Assembly (NCBI RefSeq): GCF_008107685.1
Contig: NZ_VIRF01000082.1
Location: forward strand, 1-64,000
DNA: 64,000 nt
Direction of reading: 5' to 3'
Source: Novosphingobium sp. BW1
GTDB lineage: Bacteria; Pseudomonadota; Alphaproteobacteria; Sphingomonadales; Sphingomonadaceae
A model generated the notes under the pieces. That model did no database searches, had not been told where the DNA came from, and saw only the letters and a list, made by a program, of their open reading frames with translations. The position numbers were made by a program, and so were the translations under genes. Below, one piece after another: positions 14,378 through 23,536 of the stretch (positions are counted from its first letter, which is position 1; every line of letters begins with the position of its first letter).

Positions 14378-15306
14378 TAGACGGTCTCCTTGGGGCGCAG
14401 GCCGAGCAGCTGGCAGATCGCGTAGGTCTGGTCGGCCTTGTTGAGCGTATAGAAATGGAAGTTGCGCACACCCCCGTCGTAGAGACGCTTGCACAGGTCG
14501 GCCGCGGCGACCGCGGCGACCAGCGCTCGCGGACCCGGACGCGAGTCGAGGTCGGAAAAGAGCGCTTCGAGCGAGGTGGGGATCTCGGTATTAGCGGACA
14601 TGCGCCGGATCGCGGCGAAGTTGGTGACGGGCATGATGCCAGGTACGATCGGCGCGGTGATGCCGGCTGCCAATGCCTTGTCAAGAAAGCGGAAATAGGC
14701 GTCGGCTGAGAAGAAGAACTGTGTGATTGCGCGGGTGGAGCCCGCGTCGATCTTGCGCTTGAGGTTGTCGAGATCGCTCTGCGCGCTCGACGCCTCGGGG
14801 TGCATTTCGGGATAGGCGGCGACCGAGATCTCGAAGTCATGGCGCTTTCTCAGTCCTTCCACAAGCGCTGCGGCGCTGGCGTAGCCTTCGGGGTGGGCGC
14901 GGAAGATGCCGTTGTCCTGGGGCTGCGGATCACCGCGCAGCGCCACGATATGGCGCACGCCTGCATCCCAGTATTCATCGGCGATTTCGTCGATCTCGGC
15001 CTTGCTGGCCGCAACGCAAGTGAGGTGTGCTGCCGGCACCAGGTCCGTTTCACGTCGGATGCGCGCGACCGTCGCGTGTGTGCGCTCGCGCGTCGAGCCG
15101 CCCGCGCCGTAGGTGACCGAGACGAACTTCGGCGCTAGCGGGGCCAGTTCGGTGATAGCGTCCCACAGCTGGGCCTCCATCTTCTCGGTCTTGGGCGGGA
15201 AGAATTCATAGGAGACCGCAATGTCTCCGGCCATTTCGCCAAACAGCGGCGTATCCCCGCAGGGGGCGGACGTGGCAGCTTCGGCGCGTCGGGTCGTAAC
15301 AGTCAT
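14377..15306 (-). CDS. metF: 5,10-methylenetetrahydrofolate reductase
   Basis: FAD enzyme reducing methylene-THF to methyl-THF, the methyl donor for MetH. 309 residues with the active-site glutamate in SYEFFPPKTEKME, the FAD-contact region FVSVTYGAGGSTRERT, and HIVALRGDPQ. The stop overlaps the start of the homocysteine-domain gene by one base. An 87 nt gap separates it from the upstream ArsR-methyltransferase gene on the same strand, and I see no separate promoter or terminator there. Confidence 0.96.
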   Translation of the reverse strand: MTVTTRRAEAATSAPCGDTPLFGEMAGDIAVSYEFFPPKTEKMEAQLWDAITELAPLAPKFVSVTYGAGGSTRERTHATVARIRRETDLVPAAHLTCVAASKAEIDEIADEYWDAGVRHIVALRGDPQPQDNGIFRAHPEGYASAAALVEGLRKRHDFEISVAAYPEMHPEASSAQSDLDNLKRKIDAGSTRAITQFFFSADAYFRFLDKALAAGITAPIVPGIMPVTNFAAIRRMSANTEIPTSLEALFSDLDSRPGPRALVAAVAAADLCKRLYDGGVRNFHFYTLNKADQTYAICQLLGLRPKETV

Positions 15307-15393
15307 CGCTTCGCAATCTTTCGCTTGGGCCGCTTGGGGCTATGGCGCCTCTTTAAGGGCACAGTCGTGGCAAAGGGCAGGTGAACCGGCGTC

Positions 15394-16413
15394 TCAGGCA
15401 GAGGCCGGGGCAGGGGCAGGCGTGGAAGCAGGGCAAGGCAGGCGCTCGGCGGTCCAGATCTTCACCGTCAGGGTGTCACCCGGAAGGGCTATGGGCGGGG
15501 CGGGCGCGAAACCGGCGTCGGCCATGAGCGAGGCCATCTGTGCATCGGAGAAACCGAGTCGGGCGTGGGCATGCCGCTCACGAAGTTCCTCGCGCTCGTG
15601 CGCGGCCAGATCGACGATGGCGATGCGACCTCCTGCACGCGTAACGCGCGCGGCTTCGTCGAGGACGGGGCCGGGCGAGGGCGCGAAGTGGAGCACCTGG
15701 TGGAACAGCACGGTGTCGAAGCTGCCCGAATCGAAGGGCAGGTCGACGAAATCGCCGCGCACCAGATCGACCTTGTCGGCGGGGAGCGCCTGAAGCCGGG
15801 CGCGCGCGATCTGGAGCATCTCCGGGTTGCGGTCGAGCGCGGTGACGTGGCTTGCGCTGTCGGCCAGAAGTTCGGCCATGCGGCCGGTGCCGGTGCCGAT
15901 GTCTAGCAGAGCGCCCAGTTTTCCGGTCCGTTTTCCCGGCGCGCAGCCAAGCGCTGTGATAAGCGCCTCCTCGACCGGCTCGTCGGCGCCGTGAAGCTGT
16001 CGCAGCGTATCCCATTCGGGCGCGTGCCGCGCGAAGTAGGCCTGCGCGTTGGCCTCGCGTGCCTCGCGGATGGAGGCGAGCTGGCGCCGGTCATCGCGGC
16101 AGCGATGCGCAAATTCCGGGTCGTCGCGCTCGGCAATGGTGAGCAGGCGTGCGGCGGCCGCGCCCATCTCGGGCTCGGAGGTTTCGCTCACGGCCGTGCG
16201 CAGGAACACCCAGCTGCCTTCCTTGCGGCGTTCGGACAGCCCTGCGTCGCACAGGATCCGTACATGACGCGAAACGCGCGGCTGGCTCTGGCCCAGCACT
16301 TGCGCAAGTTCGCCCACGGAGAGCTCCATGTGCGCGAGCAAACGCATGATGCGAAGGCGCGTCGGCTCCGAAAGGGCCCTCAGAAGTGGGTCGATTTGCA
16401 TGTGAGTGGACAT
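15394..16413 (-). CDS. ArsR-family regulator fused to a SAM-dependent methyltransferase (SahR-like)
   Basis: 339 residues. An N-terminal ArsR winged helix (about 8-75; LSEPTRLRIMRLLAHMELS, QSQPRVSRHVRIL) is joined to a class I methyltransferase with motif I DIGTGTGRMA (171-180) and RGDFVDLPFDSGSFD. ArsR regulators of the SahR type are known to control the SAM cycle (metF, metH, ahcY, metK) in proteobacteria. Its position directly upstream of metF and both metH genes, with a palindrome at its own start, fits that role. Start: ATG at 16413, with 16401 (MQIDPLLRAL) as an alternative; neither has a good ribosome site. Confidence 0.85.
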   Translation of the reverse strand: MSTHMQIDPLLRALSEPTRLRIMRLLAHMELSVGELAQVLGQSQPRVSRHVRILCDAGLSERRKEGSWVFLRTAVSETSEPEMGAAAARLLTIAERDDPEFAHRCRDDRRQLASIREAREANAQAYFARHAPEWDTLRQLHGADEPVEEALITALGCAPGKRTGKLGALLDIGTGTGRMAELLADSASHVTALDRNPEMLQIARARLQALPADKVDLVRGDFVDLPFDSGSFDTVLFHQVLHFAPSPGPVLDEAARVTRAGGRIAIVDLAAHEREELRERHAHARLGFSDAQMASLMADAGFAPAPPIALPGDTLTVKIWTAERLPCPASTPAPAPASA

Positions 16414-16431
16414 AAAGATATCTTTATATCC
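16408..16431. promoter_or_regulatory. Palindromic operator, probable site of the ArsR-methyltransferase regulator
   Basis: Perfect 16-base palindrome ATAAAGATATCTTTAT at 16412-16427, extended by GGA/TCC outside one mismatched pair. It overlaps the first start codon of the regulator and faces the divergent small lipoprotein gene. AT-rich against GC-rich surroundings. Assignment to SahR-type control is inferred from its position. Confidence 0.7.
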
Positions 16432-16568
16432 GTGCAACCCCAAGGTTTGAGGCGGCTTCCGCCCCCCATACTTCCTATTTGCGTTGCACCATCGTCTCGT
16501 TTAAAGAGGCGTCCGCAGGCTTGCCTGCAAGCGTTGGCCCGTGGGCCAAACAATGCAAGGGGATTCGC

Positions 16569-16730
16569 ATGAAGAAGATTGCTTTCGCCGCGTTCGCGTC
16601 GGCTGCCGCTCTGGCTCTCGCTGCTTGTGGCGAGACTCCGGCTCCGGAAGCTACCGAGTCGGTTGAAACCGTGCCCGGTGACATGATGGCGACGGACGCT
16701 CCGACCGAGGTTCCGACCGAGGCGATGTAA
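16569..16730 (+). CDS. Small lipoprotein (53 aa)
   Basis: A 53-residue peptide with a lipoprotein signal MKKIAFAAFASAAALALAAC and lipobox cysteine at residue 20, then a short acidic, Pro/Thr-rich tail (ETPAPEATESVETVPG). AAGGGG lies upstream of the ATG. It resembles entericidin-like small lipoproteins in size only. It is divergent from the methionine regulator, so the palindrome at 16412 lies in its upstream region. A strong terminator follows. Confidence 0.8.
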   Translation: MKKIAFAAFASAAALALAACGETPAPEATESVETVPGDMMATDAPTEVPTEAM

Positions 16731-16838
16731 TCCGTTAGGAGGGTTGGCCGGCGCCTCGTGTTCCGGCAGCCCTCCACGGCTTTCCACCCGGTTTCGGCCG
16801 GGACATCGGAAAGACCCACTTAAGCCAAGTGGACAAAG

Positions 16839-16864
16839 ACCCTCCCCTCTCGGGGAGGGTTTTT
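16839..16864 (+). terminator. Rho-independent terminator
   Basis: Nine-base stem ACCCTCCCC / GGGGAGGGT, TCTC loop, then TTTT. Ends the small lipoprotein transcript before nadE. Confidence 0.85.
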
Positions 16865-16952
16865 CGTTTTTGGCCCATGTTTTTGCAAACGATGCGCGCC
16901 GAACTTCGAAGATATTTGCGCGATCCGCTGCAATGCGGCATCACCTGCTCCC

Positions 16953-18578
16953 ATGCTCGATGCTTTCCGGATCGCGCTTGGTCAGCTCAACCAATCGGTC
17001 GGCGATGTCGGCGCCAATGCGGATTCGATTCTCGCGGCCCGGCGCGAAGCGCGCGGCGCGGATCTCGTCGTTTTTCCCGAACTCCACCTGATCGGCTACC
17101 CGCCCGAGGACCTGGTGCTCAAGCCCGCGTTGATCGAAAAGGCGGCCGCCCAACTCGAACGACTGGCCGAGGCGAGCGGGGATGACGGTCCGGCGATGCT
17201 GGTGGGATCAGCCTTCGTACGCGATGGCGCGCTGCACAACGGCGTGGCGCTGCTCGACCAGGGGCGGATCGCGGCGGTGCGCTTCAAGCACGAACTCCCC
17301 AACTACGGCACTTTCGATGAAATGCGCCTGTTCCAGCCCGGCCCCTTGCCCGAGCCGGTGATCCTGCGCGGCACCATGATCGGGGTGCCGATCTGTGAGG
17401 ATATCTGGCGCCCGGAAGTGTGCCGTCACCTCGCCGACTTCGGCGCCGAGATGTTCATCTGCATCAATGGCAGCCCCTACGAGCTCAACAAGGAAGCCTT
17501 GCGAATCGAAGGCATCGCCCGGCGCCGGGCCAGCGACACCGGCATTCCGCTCGCCTATCTCAACCGCGTAGGCGGGCAGGACGAGCTGGTGTTCGATGGT
17601 GGAAGCTTTGTCGTCAATGGTGATGGCCAGCTTGCCGCGCGTGCGCGGGACTGGGAGGAGCAGGTCTTGCAGACCTCGTGGACCCGCACCGCGCGGGGCT
17701 GGCGCTGCGACCGGGGCGGCCTGGCGAAAGAAACGCCCCAGCCCGAGACGATTTACTGCGCCATGGTGCTGGCTCTGCGCGACTTCGTGGAACGCAGTTC
17801 CTGCGAGGGCGTGGTGGTGGGTCTCGACGGCGCGCGTGATTCGGCGCTGATGGCCGCACTGGCCGTCGATGCGCTGGGGTGCGAGTGCGTGACCCTGGCG
17901 TTGGTTCCGCCGCTGGCAGGTGGCGGGCAAGCGCTGGAGGATGCACGTGCCTGTGCGCAGGAACTTGGCGTTACCTGCCGGGAAATCACGCTTGATTCGC
18001 GCATCGCTGAGGCATTGGAGGCCCTGGACGTCTGCTTCGCCGGCCCTGAGCCGGAGGCGGGCGAGCGGCTTGCCGCCCGCATGCGCGCGCTAGTGCTTGG
18101 CGCCTTTGCCGAGAGCCAGGGGGCGATGCTGCTATCCTCGGCAACGAAGAGCGATTTCAGTCTTGGTCGCGTGCCCTCCTGCGCGAGTTCGACGGGCGGC
18201 TACGGCCCGCTCAAGGACGCCTACGCGACGACGGTCGCCAAGCTCGCCGCATGGCGCAACGGTGCGGTCCCGCATATCGGGCTGGGGCCGGAAGGGACGA
18301 TTTTTCCCGCCTCGATGCTTTCCCGCACGCCGCCGCTTCCCACAGGCGTGGAGGATGCCGAGCGCCTTGATGCGATGCTGTTCGGCCTTGTCGAGCACGA
18401 CAAGAGCATTGATCAGATGGTCGCCGACGGATTTCCGCGCGCGGCACTGCGTCATATCGAGGAGCGCCTGCATGCGAGCGAAGCCCTGCGCCGCCAGTCG
18501 CCGCTGGGCGTAAAACTGTCCCCAAGAAATTTCGGGCGGGATCGGCGCTATCCGATCACTCATGCGTTTCGCAGTTGA
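16953..18578 (+). CDS. nadE: NAD synthetase-like protein: intact glutaminase domain, degenerate synthetase domain
   Basis: 541 residues with the two-domain layout of glutamine-dependent NAD+ synthetase. The N-terminal amidase keeps the Glu43-Lys112-Cys148 triad (FPELHLIGYPPED, FKHELPNYG, GVPICEDIW). In the C-terminal synthetase the ATP-binding PP-loop, normally GLSGGIDSA, reads GLDGARDSA (290-298); the usual GNKSE reads SATKSD; and the EENIQ-type segment is replaced by GERLAARMR. The tail KLSPRNFGRDRRYPIT is normal. Either a diverged paralogue or one acting mainly as a glutaminase; a second nadE would be expected elsewhere. The symbol reflects family, not proven function. Confidence 0.85.
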   Translation: MLDAFRIALGQLNQSVGDVGANADSILAARREARGADLVVFPELHLIGYPPEDLVLKPALIEKAAAQLERLAEASGDDGPAMLVGSAFVRDGALHNGVALLDQGRIAAVRFKHELPNYGTFDEMRLFQPGPLPEPVILRGTMIGVPICEDIWRPEVCRHLADFGAEMFICINGSPYELNKEALRIEGIARRRASDTGIPLAYLNRVGGQDELVFDGGSFVVNGDGQLAARARDWEEQVLQTSWTRTARGWRCDRGGLAKETPQPETIYCAMVLALRDFVERSSCEGVVVGLDGARDSALMAALAVDALGCECVTLALVPPLAGGGQALEDARACAQELGVTCREITLDSRIAEALEALDVCFAGPEPEAGERLAARMRALVLGAFAESQGAMLLSSATKSDFSLGRVPSCASSTGGYGPLKDAYATTVAKLAAWRNGAVPHIGLGPEGTIFPASMLSRTPPLPTGVEDAERLDAMLFGLVEHDKSIDQMVADGFPRAALRHIEERLHASEALRRQSPLGVKLSPRNFGRDRRYPITHAFRS

Positions 18579-18634
18579 GAGGTGAACGACGAGCCGGTCC
18601 GCGGCCTCGCGAAACCGGTGAATGGAGATGATTT

Positions 18635-19627
18635 ATGGGAATGCTGGTGGACGGCCAGTGGCACGATGTCTGGTACGATACCGAGGCCAACAAGGGGAAG
18701 TTCGAGCGCGAGAAGTCGGCCTTCCGCAACTGGCTGACGGCTGAGGGCAGCCCGGGGCCGTCGGGCGAGGGCGGCTTCGCGGCGGAAGCCGGGCGCTATC
18801 ACCTCTATGTCAGTCTGGCCTGCCCCTGGGCGCACCGCACGCTAATCATGCGCGCGCTCAAGGGGCTGGAGGCCATGATCCCTGTCTCCATCGTGCATTG
18901 GCACATGGCCGAGAACGGCTGGACTTTCGCCGAAGGGCCGGGCGTGGTGCCCGATCCGATCCACCACGCGCAGTACTTGCACCAGGTCTACACCGCGGCG
19001 AAGCCGGACTATTCGGGCCGGGTGACCGTACCGGTGCTCTGGGACCGCACGAAAGGCACGATTGTCAGCAACGAATCGGCCGAGATCATTCGCATGTTCA
19101 ACACAGCGTTCGATGATCTGGGGGCACGTCCGGGGGACTATTATCCCGAGGCGCACCGAGAGGCGATCGATGCCTTCAACGCGCGGATCTATGACACGGT
19201 CAACAACGGCGTTTACAAGGCCGGCTTCGCGACCACCCAGGAGGCTTACGAGGAGGCGGTCTATCCCCTTTTCGGGACGCTCGACTGGCTCGAGACGCGT
19301 CTCTCGGCGAGCCGCTACCTTGTCGGCAACTCCCTGACAGAGGCCGATATTCGCCTCTTTACTACGCTCGTGCGTTTCGACCCGGTGTACCGTGGCCATT
19401 TCAAGTGCAACCTGCACTCGCTCGCCGACTATCCGAACCTCTCCGGGTATCTGCGCGATATCTACCAGGTGCCTGGCGTCGCCGAGACGGTCGATTTCCG
19501 GCACATCAAGGGGCACTACTACCAGAGCCACGGCACCATCAATCCGACCGGGATCGTGCCGGCCGGGCCGCTCATGGACCTGGCCGCGCCGCATGGGCGT
19601 GAGGGCATGGGGGGACTTGCCGACTAG
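18635..19627 (+). CDS. yqjG: Glutathionyl-hydroquinone reductase (Xi-class GST)
   Basis: Reduces glutathionyl-hydroquinones with glutathione; PcpF/YqjG family. 330 residues with catalytic cysteine in SLACPWAHRTLIMRALKGL (about residue 54), SNESAEIIRMFNT for glutathione binding, and a C-terminal helical domain (LVGNSLTEADIRLFTTLVRF). The ATG has GGAG nearby. It lies 56 nt after the nadE-like gene and 72 nt before gltX, all on one strand. Quinone or aromatic detoxification would suit a sphingomonad (inference). Confidence 0.93.
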   Translation: MGMLVDGQWHDVWYDTEANKGKFEREKSAFRNWLTAEGSPGPSGEGGFAAEAGRYHLYVSLACPWAHRTLIMRALKGLEAMIPVSIVHWHMAENGWTFAEGPGVVPDPIHHAQYLHQVYTAAKPDYSGRVTVPVLWDRTKGTIVSNESAEIIRMFNTAFDDLGARPGDYYPEAHREAIDAFNARIYDTVNNGVYKAGFATTQEAYEEAVYPLFGTLDWLETRLSASRYLVGNSLTEADIRLFTTLVRFDPVYRGHFKCNLHSLADYPNLSGYLRDIYQVPGVAETVDFRHIKGHYYQSHGTINPTGIVPAGPLMDLAAPHGREGMGGLAD

Positions 19628-19699
19628 GTCGACGTTGTCGCGCGCGAAGGAAAAGAGGCCTTTGACCTCGTGCGCGGCGGCGCGTAATCGCGCGGAGCT

Positions 19700-21028
19700 A
19701 TGATTACCACGCGCTTTGCTCCTTCGCCCACGGGCCTCCTTCACGTCGGCAACATCCGCACGGCCCTGCACAACTGGCTGCTGGCCAAGCGGTCGGGCGG
19801 ACGCTTCCTGCTGCGCATTGACGACACCGACGCGGCGCGCTCGCGGGAGGACTATGTGGAGGCGATCCGGGCGGACCTCGCCTGGCTGGGCATCGTACCC
19901 GAAGGTGAGGAGCGCCAGTCGCAGCGCTTCGCCCTCTACGAGGCCGAGTTCGAGCGTCTGAAGCGCGAGGGCCGCGTCTACCCGTGCTGGGAGAGCCCGC
20001 AGGAACTCGAACTGAAACGCAAGGTCCTGCTCGGCCGCGGGTTGCCCCCGATCTACGACCGCGGCGCGCTTGCCCTCTCCGAAGAGGAGAAGGCCCAGAA
20101 AGTGGCCGCGGGAGAAGCCCCGCACTGGCGTTTTGAGCTCGACCGCGACCAGCCGATTGCCTGGGTGGATGGCATTCGTGGCCCCCAGTCCTTCGATGCG
20201 GCGATGATGTCGGATCCGGTGATCCGGCGCGCCGATGGTTCCTGGCTCTACATGCTGCCCTCGGTCATCGACGATATCGCAATGGGCGTGACCGACGTTT
20301 TGCGCGGCGAGGACCACGTCTCGAACACGGCAGCGCAGGTGCAAATGTTCACGGCGCTGGGCGGCACGGTCCCGCGCTTTGCCCACGAAGCGCTGCTGGT
20401 CGGCACCGAGGGCAAGCTCTCCAAGCGGCTGGGCTCGCTTGGCATGGCGCAGCTGCGCGAAGATGGCATCGAACCCGACGCTCTGATTGCCCTTCTGGGG
20501 CGCCTGGGAACGTCCGATCCGGTCGATCCGGCGCTGCGTTTGGCGGACCTGGCGGCGAGCTTCGATCTTTCGCGCTTCGGCCGGGCCCCGGCGCGTTTCG
20601 ACGAGACCGAACTGGGGCGCGTCAATGCCGCTATTGTCCACACCCTGCCCTACGAGGCCGTGGCGGGGCGTCTTCCGGAGGGGATGGATGCGACGGCCTG
20701 GGATGCGGTGCGTCCCAATCTGGCTTACGTCCACGAGGCCACGGATTGGTGGCAGGTCGTCACCGGCCCCGTTGCCGCGCCGGATCTGGCCGAGGAGGAC
20801 CGGGCCTATCTCGGCACGGCCGGCAAGGTGCTGGCGGGGCTCGAGTGGGACGCGGGCGTGTGGAAGGCGCTTACCGGCGCGCTCAAGGAGGCGTCGGGCC
20901 GCAAGGGCAAGGCGCTGTTCCTTCCCTTGCGCCTCGCGCTGACGGGCATGGAGCACGGGCCCGACATGGGCGCGATGCTGCCCCTTATCGGTCGCGACGC
21001 CGCATTGGAGCGCCTGCGCGCCGTTTGA
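19700..21028 (+). CDS. gltX: Glutamyl-tRNA synthetase
   Basis: Charges tRNA-Glu. 442 residues, a short class I enzyme. The HIGH motif reads HVGN in FAPSPTGLLHVGNIRTAL, and the KMSKS equivalent is KLSKR (GTEGKLSKRLGS). IDDTD is the usual signature. Alphaproteobacteria often carry two gltX genes, one of which may mischarge tRNA-Gln; which type this is cannot be told here. Confidence 0.95.
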   Translation: MITTRFAPSPTGLLHVGNIRTALHNWLLAKRSGGRFLLRIDDTDAARSREDYVEAIRADLAWLGIVPEGEERQSQRFALYEAEFERLKREGRVYPCWESPQELELKRKVLLGRGLPPIYDRGALALSEEEKAQKVAAGEAPHWRFELDRDQPIAWVDGIRGPQSFDAAMMSDPVIRRADGSWLYMLPSVIDDIAMGVTDVLRGEDHVSNTAAQVQMFTALGGTVPRFAHEALLVGTEGKLSKRLGSLGMAQLREDGIEPDALIALLGRLGTSDPVDPALRLADLAASFDLSRFGRAPARFDETELGRVNAAIVHTLPYEAVAGRLPEGMDATAWDAVRPNLAYVHEATDWWQVVTGPVAAPDLAEEDRAYLGTAGKVLAGLEWDAGVWKALTGALKEASGRKGKALFLPLRLALTGMEHGPDMGAMLPLIGRDAALERLRAV

Positions 21029-21099
21029 CGTGCGTCAAGGTCCGCGCGGTTGGCCCGTCCTAAGCCCTGCCCATCAGCAGGTCACAAGGGACCTATGCG

Positions 21100-21303
21100 A
21101 TGGGCATTGTGATGATGATGGCGGTACATTCGCTGGCGATGACGGCCCTCATGGGGATCGTTCTTGTCGACGGCTACGTGTTTCTCGCCGTAATCGCGCT
21201 GGCCTTCGTGGCGGCCCTACCGGTTACCTGGATAGTGCCGCGCATGTTGGGCGGCGCGGTGGTGATCCAGGATGAGGGCAAGGCGCCTTTGCGTCGGCCC
21301 TGA
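21100..21303 (+). CDS. Small two-helix membrane protein (67 aa)
   Basis: Two hydrophobic segments (about 4-24 and 27-50, with FVAALPVTWIVPRML) and a polar tail. AAGGGA precedes the ATG. Its layout resembles the small alphaproteobacterial membrane proteins often misnamed CTP synthetase in databases. No function can be assigned. Confidence 0.6.
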   Translation: MGIVMMMAVHSLAMTALMGIVLVDGYVFLAVIALAFVAALPVTWIVPRMLGGAVVIQDEGKAPLRRP

Positions 21304-21365
21304 GGGGGCTGCGGACGCAGCCAGCGCCTTTCGCGCGGCCGTATCCGCAGTACCTTGTACACCTC

Positions 21366-22148
21366 TTATTCCATAACCCAGCCATGGCTGGCCAGCAGCG
21401 ACTGGCCGGTGAGCGCGTTGGTCTGGAATGCGGCGAAGAACAGCGCGACTTCGGCAATGTCCTCGACTGTGGTGAACTCGGTGTCGACTGTCTGGCCGAG
21501 CATGACCTTGCTGATCACCTCGTCCTCGGAAATGCCCAGTTCCTTCGACTGCTCGGGGATCTGCTTTTCCACCAGTGGGGTGCGTACGAAGCCCGGGCAG
21601 ATCACGTTGGTACGCACGCCCTTGGGGCCCGCTTCCTTGGCGATCACGCGGTTGAGGCCCAGCAGGCCGTGCTTGGCGGTGACGTAGGCGCTCTTGAGCT
21701 TGCTCGCCTCCTTGGAGTGGACCGAGCCCATGAAGATGATCGAGCCCGAGCCCTGCTTGTACATGTGCGGGATCACCGCCTTGGAGGTCAGGAACGCCCC
21801 GTCGAGGTGGATCGCGAGCATCTTCTTCCAGTCGTCGAACTTGAACTGCTCGATCGGGTTCACGATCTGGATGCCCGCGTTGGAGACCAGCACGTCGACC
21901 GTGCCCCAGGCATCCACCACGGCCTGGACACCGGCCTCCACCTGCTCCTCGCTGGTCACGTCCATGGCGACCGCCATGGCATCGGTTCCGTAGGATCGCG
22001 TGATCTCGTCGGCGGCCTTTTGCGCGGCGGTCTGGTTGAGATCGGCGATGGCCACCTTGCCGCCGTCCTCGGCGTACTTGCGGGCAATGGCGAGGCCGAT
22101 GCCGCTGGCCGCGCCGGTGACGATGCAAACCTTGTCCTTCAGTTTCAT
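21366..22148 (-). CDS. bdhA: 3-hydroxybutyrate dehydrogenase
   Basis: NAD-dependent short-chain dehydrogenase converting 3-hydroxybutyrate to acetoacetate in polyhydroxybutyrate use. 260 residues: GAASGIG cofactor motif, NAG at SNAGIQ, catalytic Ser in MGSVHS, YxxxK in YVTAK. The C-terminal part (VKQIPEQ-like [29 protein letters not shown]) matches the HBDH subgroup. Downstream of a patatin gene on the same strand, with an 84 nt gap. Confidence 0.93.
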   Translation of the reverse strand: MKLKDKVCIVTGAASGIGLAIARKYAEDGGKVAIADLNQTAAQKAADEITRSYGTDAMAVAMDVTSEEQVEAGVQAVVDAWGTVDVLVSNAGIQIVNPIEQFKFDDWKKMLAIHLDGAFLTSKAVIPHMYKQGSGSIIFMGSVHSKEASKLKSAYVTAKHGLLGLNRVIAKEAGPKGVRTNVICPGFVRTPLVEKQIPEQSKELGISEDEVISKVMLGQTVDTEFTTVEDIAEVALFFAAFQTNALTGQSLLASHGWVME

Positions 22149-22232
22149 GTGCGTGCTCTCTCCAGTTATCTCATTGGGAACGAGGCTGCCCGTTCGTGTG
22201 CGGTGCCTGGTCGGCGATCTCCCTGCGCGTAT

Positions 22233-23405
22233 TCAGCCGCGTTCGCGCTCGCAGGCAAGGTCGAATGTGGCGATCTCGTCGGGCTCGATAGTGCGCTCCA
22301 GCCATTCGGGATGTTCGAGCGAGAAGATCGCGTCCGCCTTGCCCGCCTCCCAATGCTCGTCGACCGTCATTCGGGAGAACTCGTAGTCCTTCGAATTGGT
22401 CTCATAGCCGCGCGGGCGGTTGATGAGGTGCATGATCGCGACCGGGCCTTCCGGGCGGCAGGAGAGCAGCTTGGCGAGGTCCGGATCGTCCTTCAGGTCC
22501 TCGGGCAGCTTGTCGGCAAGGCGGTGCGCCGCAGCGCGCAGGGCCTGGAGCTTGCGCGACATGTCGGTGCCCTGGCGGGTGCGGCTGGAGAAGCGGATGT
22601 CCTTCTCGCGCTGGGCGATGTCGGCCATCGTACGCGGGACTTCGCCGCGCGCGGCGAAAAGGTCGATCTGGAAGACTTCCATCGCGCAAGGGGGGCGGTT
22701 GTCGAGCACGTATTGCAGCGGCGTGTTCGAGACGAGGCCGCCGTCCCAGTACCATTCGCCATCGATCTCGACCGGCGGAAAGCCCGGGGGAAGGGCGCCG
22801 CTTGCCATGATATGCTCGGGCCCGATCGGGCGTTCCAGATTGTCGAAATAGACGAAGTTGCCGTTGAGCACGTTGACCGCGCCGATGCTGAGCCGGGTTT
22901 CGCCCCGGTTGATCCGGTCAAAGTCGACGAGTTCGAGCAATGTCGCGCGCAGCGGTGTCGTGTCGTAATAGGAGAGCGTGCCGAACTCGGCGGGCCATTC
23001 GGGTAGCGGCATGGGAATGCGCGGGTTGAAGAAGCCTGGGATGCCGAGCGTCGAGGCGAAGAGCGCGGAAGCCTCGTTGAAAGTGCGCCGCGCAAAGCCG
23101 ATGGGCTCGTCCAACTTGTAAAGCAGTTCTGAGGATGCCCGTTGCCAGAATGCACGCAGCGCCTTCACGCGTTCGCCGACAGGATTGCCCGCGATGAGCG
23201 CGGCGTTGATCGCGCCGATGGAAATGCCCGAGATCCAGTCCGGGCGCATGTCCTCGTTCGCGAGCGCCTCGTAGACCCCCGCCTGGTAGGCGCCGAGCGC
23301 GCCGCCGCCCTGTAGGACAAGCACGGTGTAGGTCCCCGCCTCGCGTCCGGAACGGCTGGCATGCGGGCCCCACGGGGCGCGGATCGGCGTATCCTGGTAG
23401 TTCAT
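22233..23405 (-). CDS. Patatin-like phospholipase
   Basis: 390 residues. Glycine-rich oxyanion loop QGGGALGAYQAG, nucleophile elbow GISIGA, and catalytic Asp in DGGLVSNTPL form the Ser-Asp dyad of patatins. The C-terminal half has the extra region of the DUF3734-containing subgroup common beside PHB genes. It probably hydrolyses lipid or short-chain hydroxyacid esters. Upstream of bdhA on the same strand, likely co-transcribed. No signal peptide. Confidence 0.9.
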   Translation of the reverse strand: MNYQDTPIRAPWGPHASRSGREAGTYTVLVLQGGGALGAYQAGVYEALANEDMRPDWISGISIGAINAALIAGNPVGERVKALRAFWQRASSELLYKLDEPIGFARRTFNEASALFASTLGIPGFFNPRIPMPLPEWPAEFGTLSYYDTTPLRATLLELVDFDRINRGETRLSIGAVNVLNGNFVYFDNLERPIGPEHIMASGALPPGFPPVEIDGEWYWDGGLVSNTPLQYVLDNRPPCAMEVFQIDLFAARGEVPRTMADIAQREKDIRFSSRTRQGTDMSRKLQALRAAAHRLADKLPEDLKDDPDLAKLLSCRPEGPVAIMHLINRPRGYETNSKDYEFSRMTVDEHWEAGKADAIFSLEHPEWLERTIEPDEIATFDLACERERG

Positions 23406-23536
23406 GGGGGCTTCCCCTCGCGATCAGGGCATGGTGCGTTGCAACATATGGGCCTTGATCGGCTCAGTTGCAACGGCGCGTGCGGCTGCAGGCGCCTCGC
23501 ACAGGTTCCGGAGCGGGTGGGAACGCCCGCCTTGCG

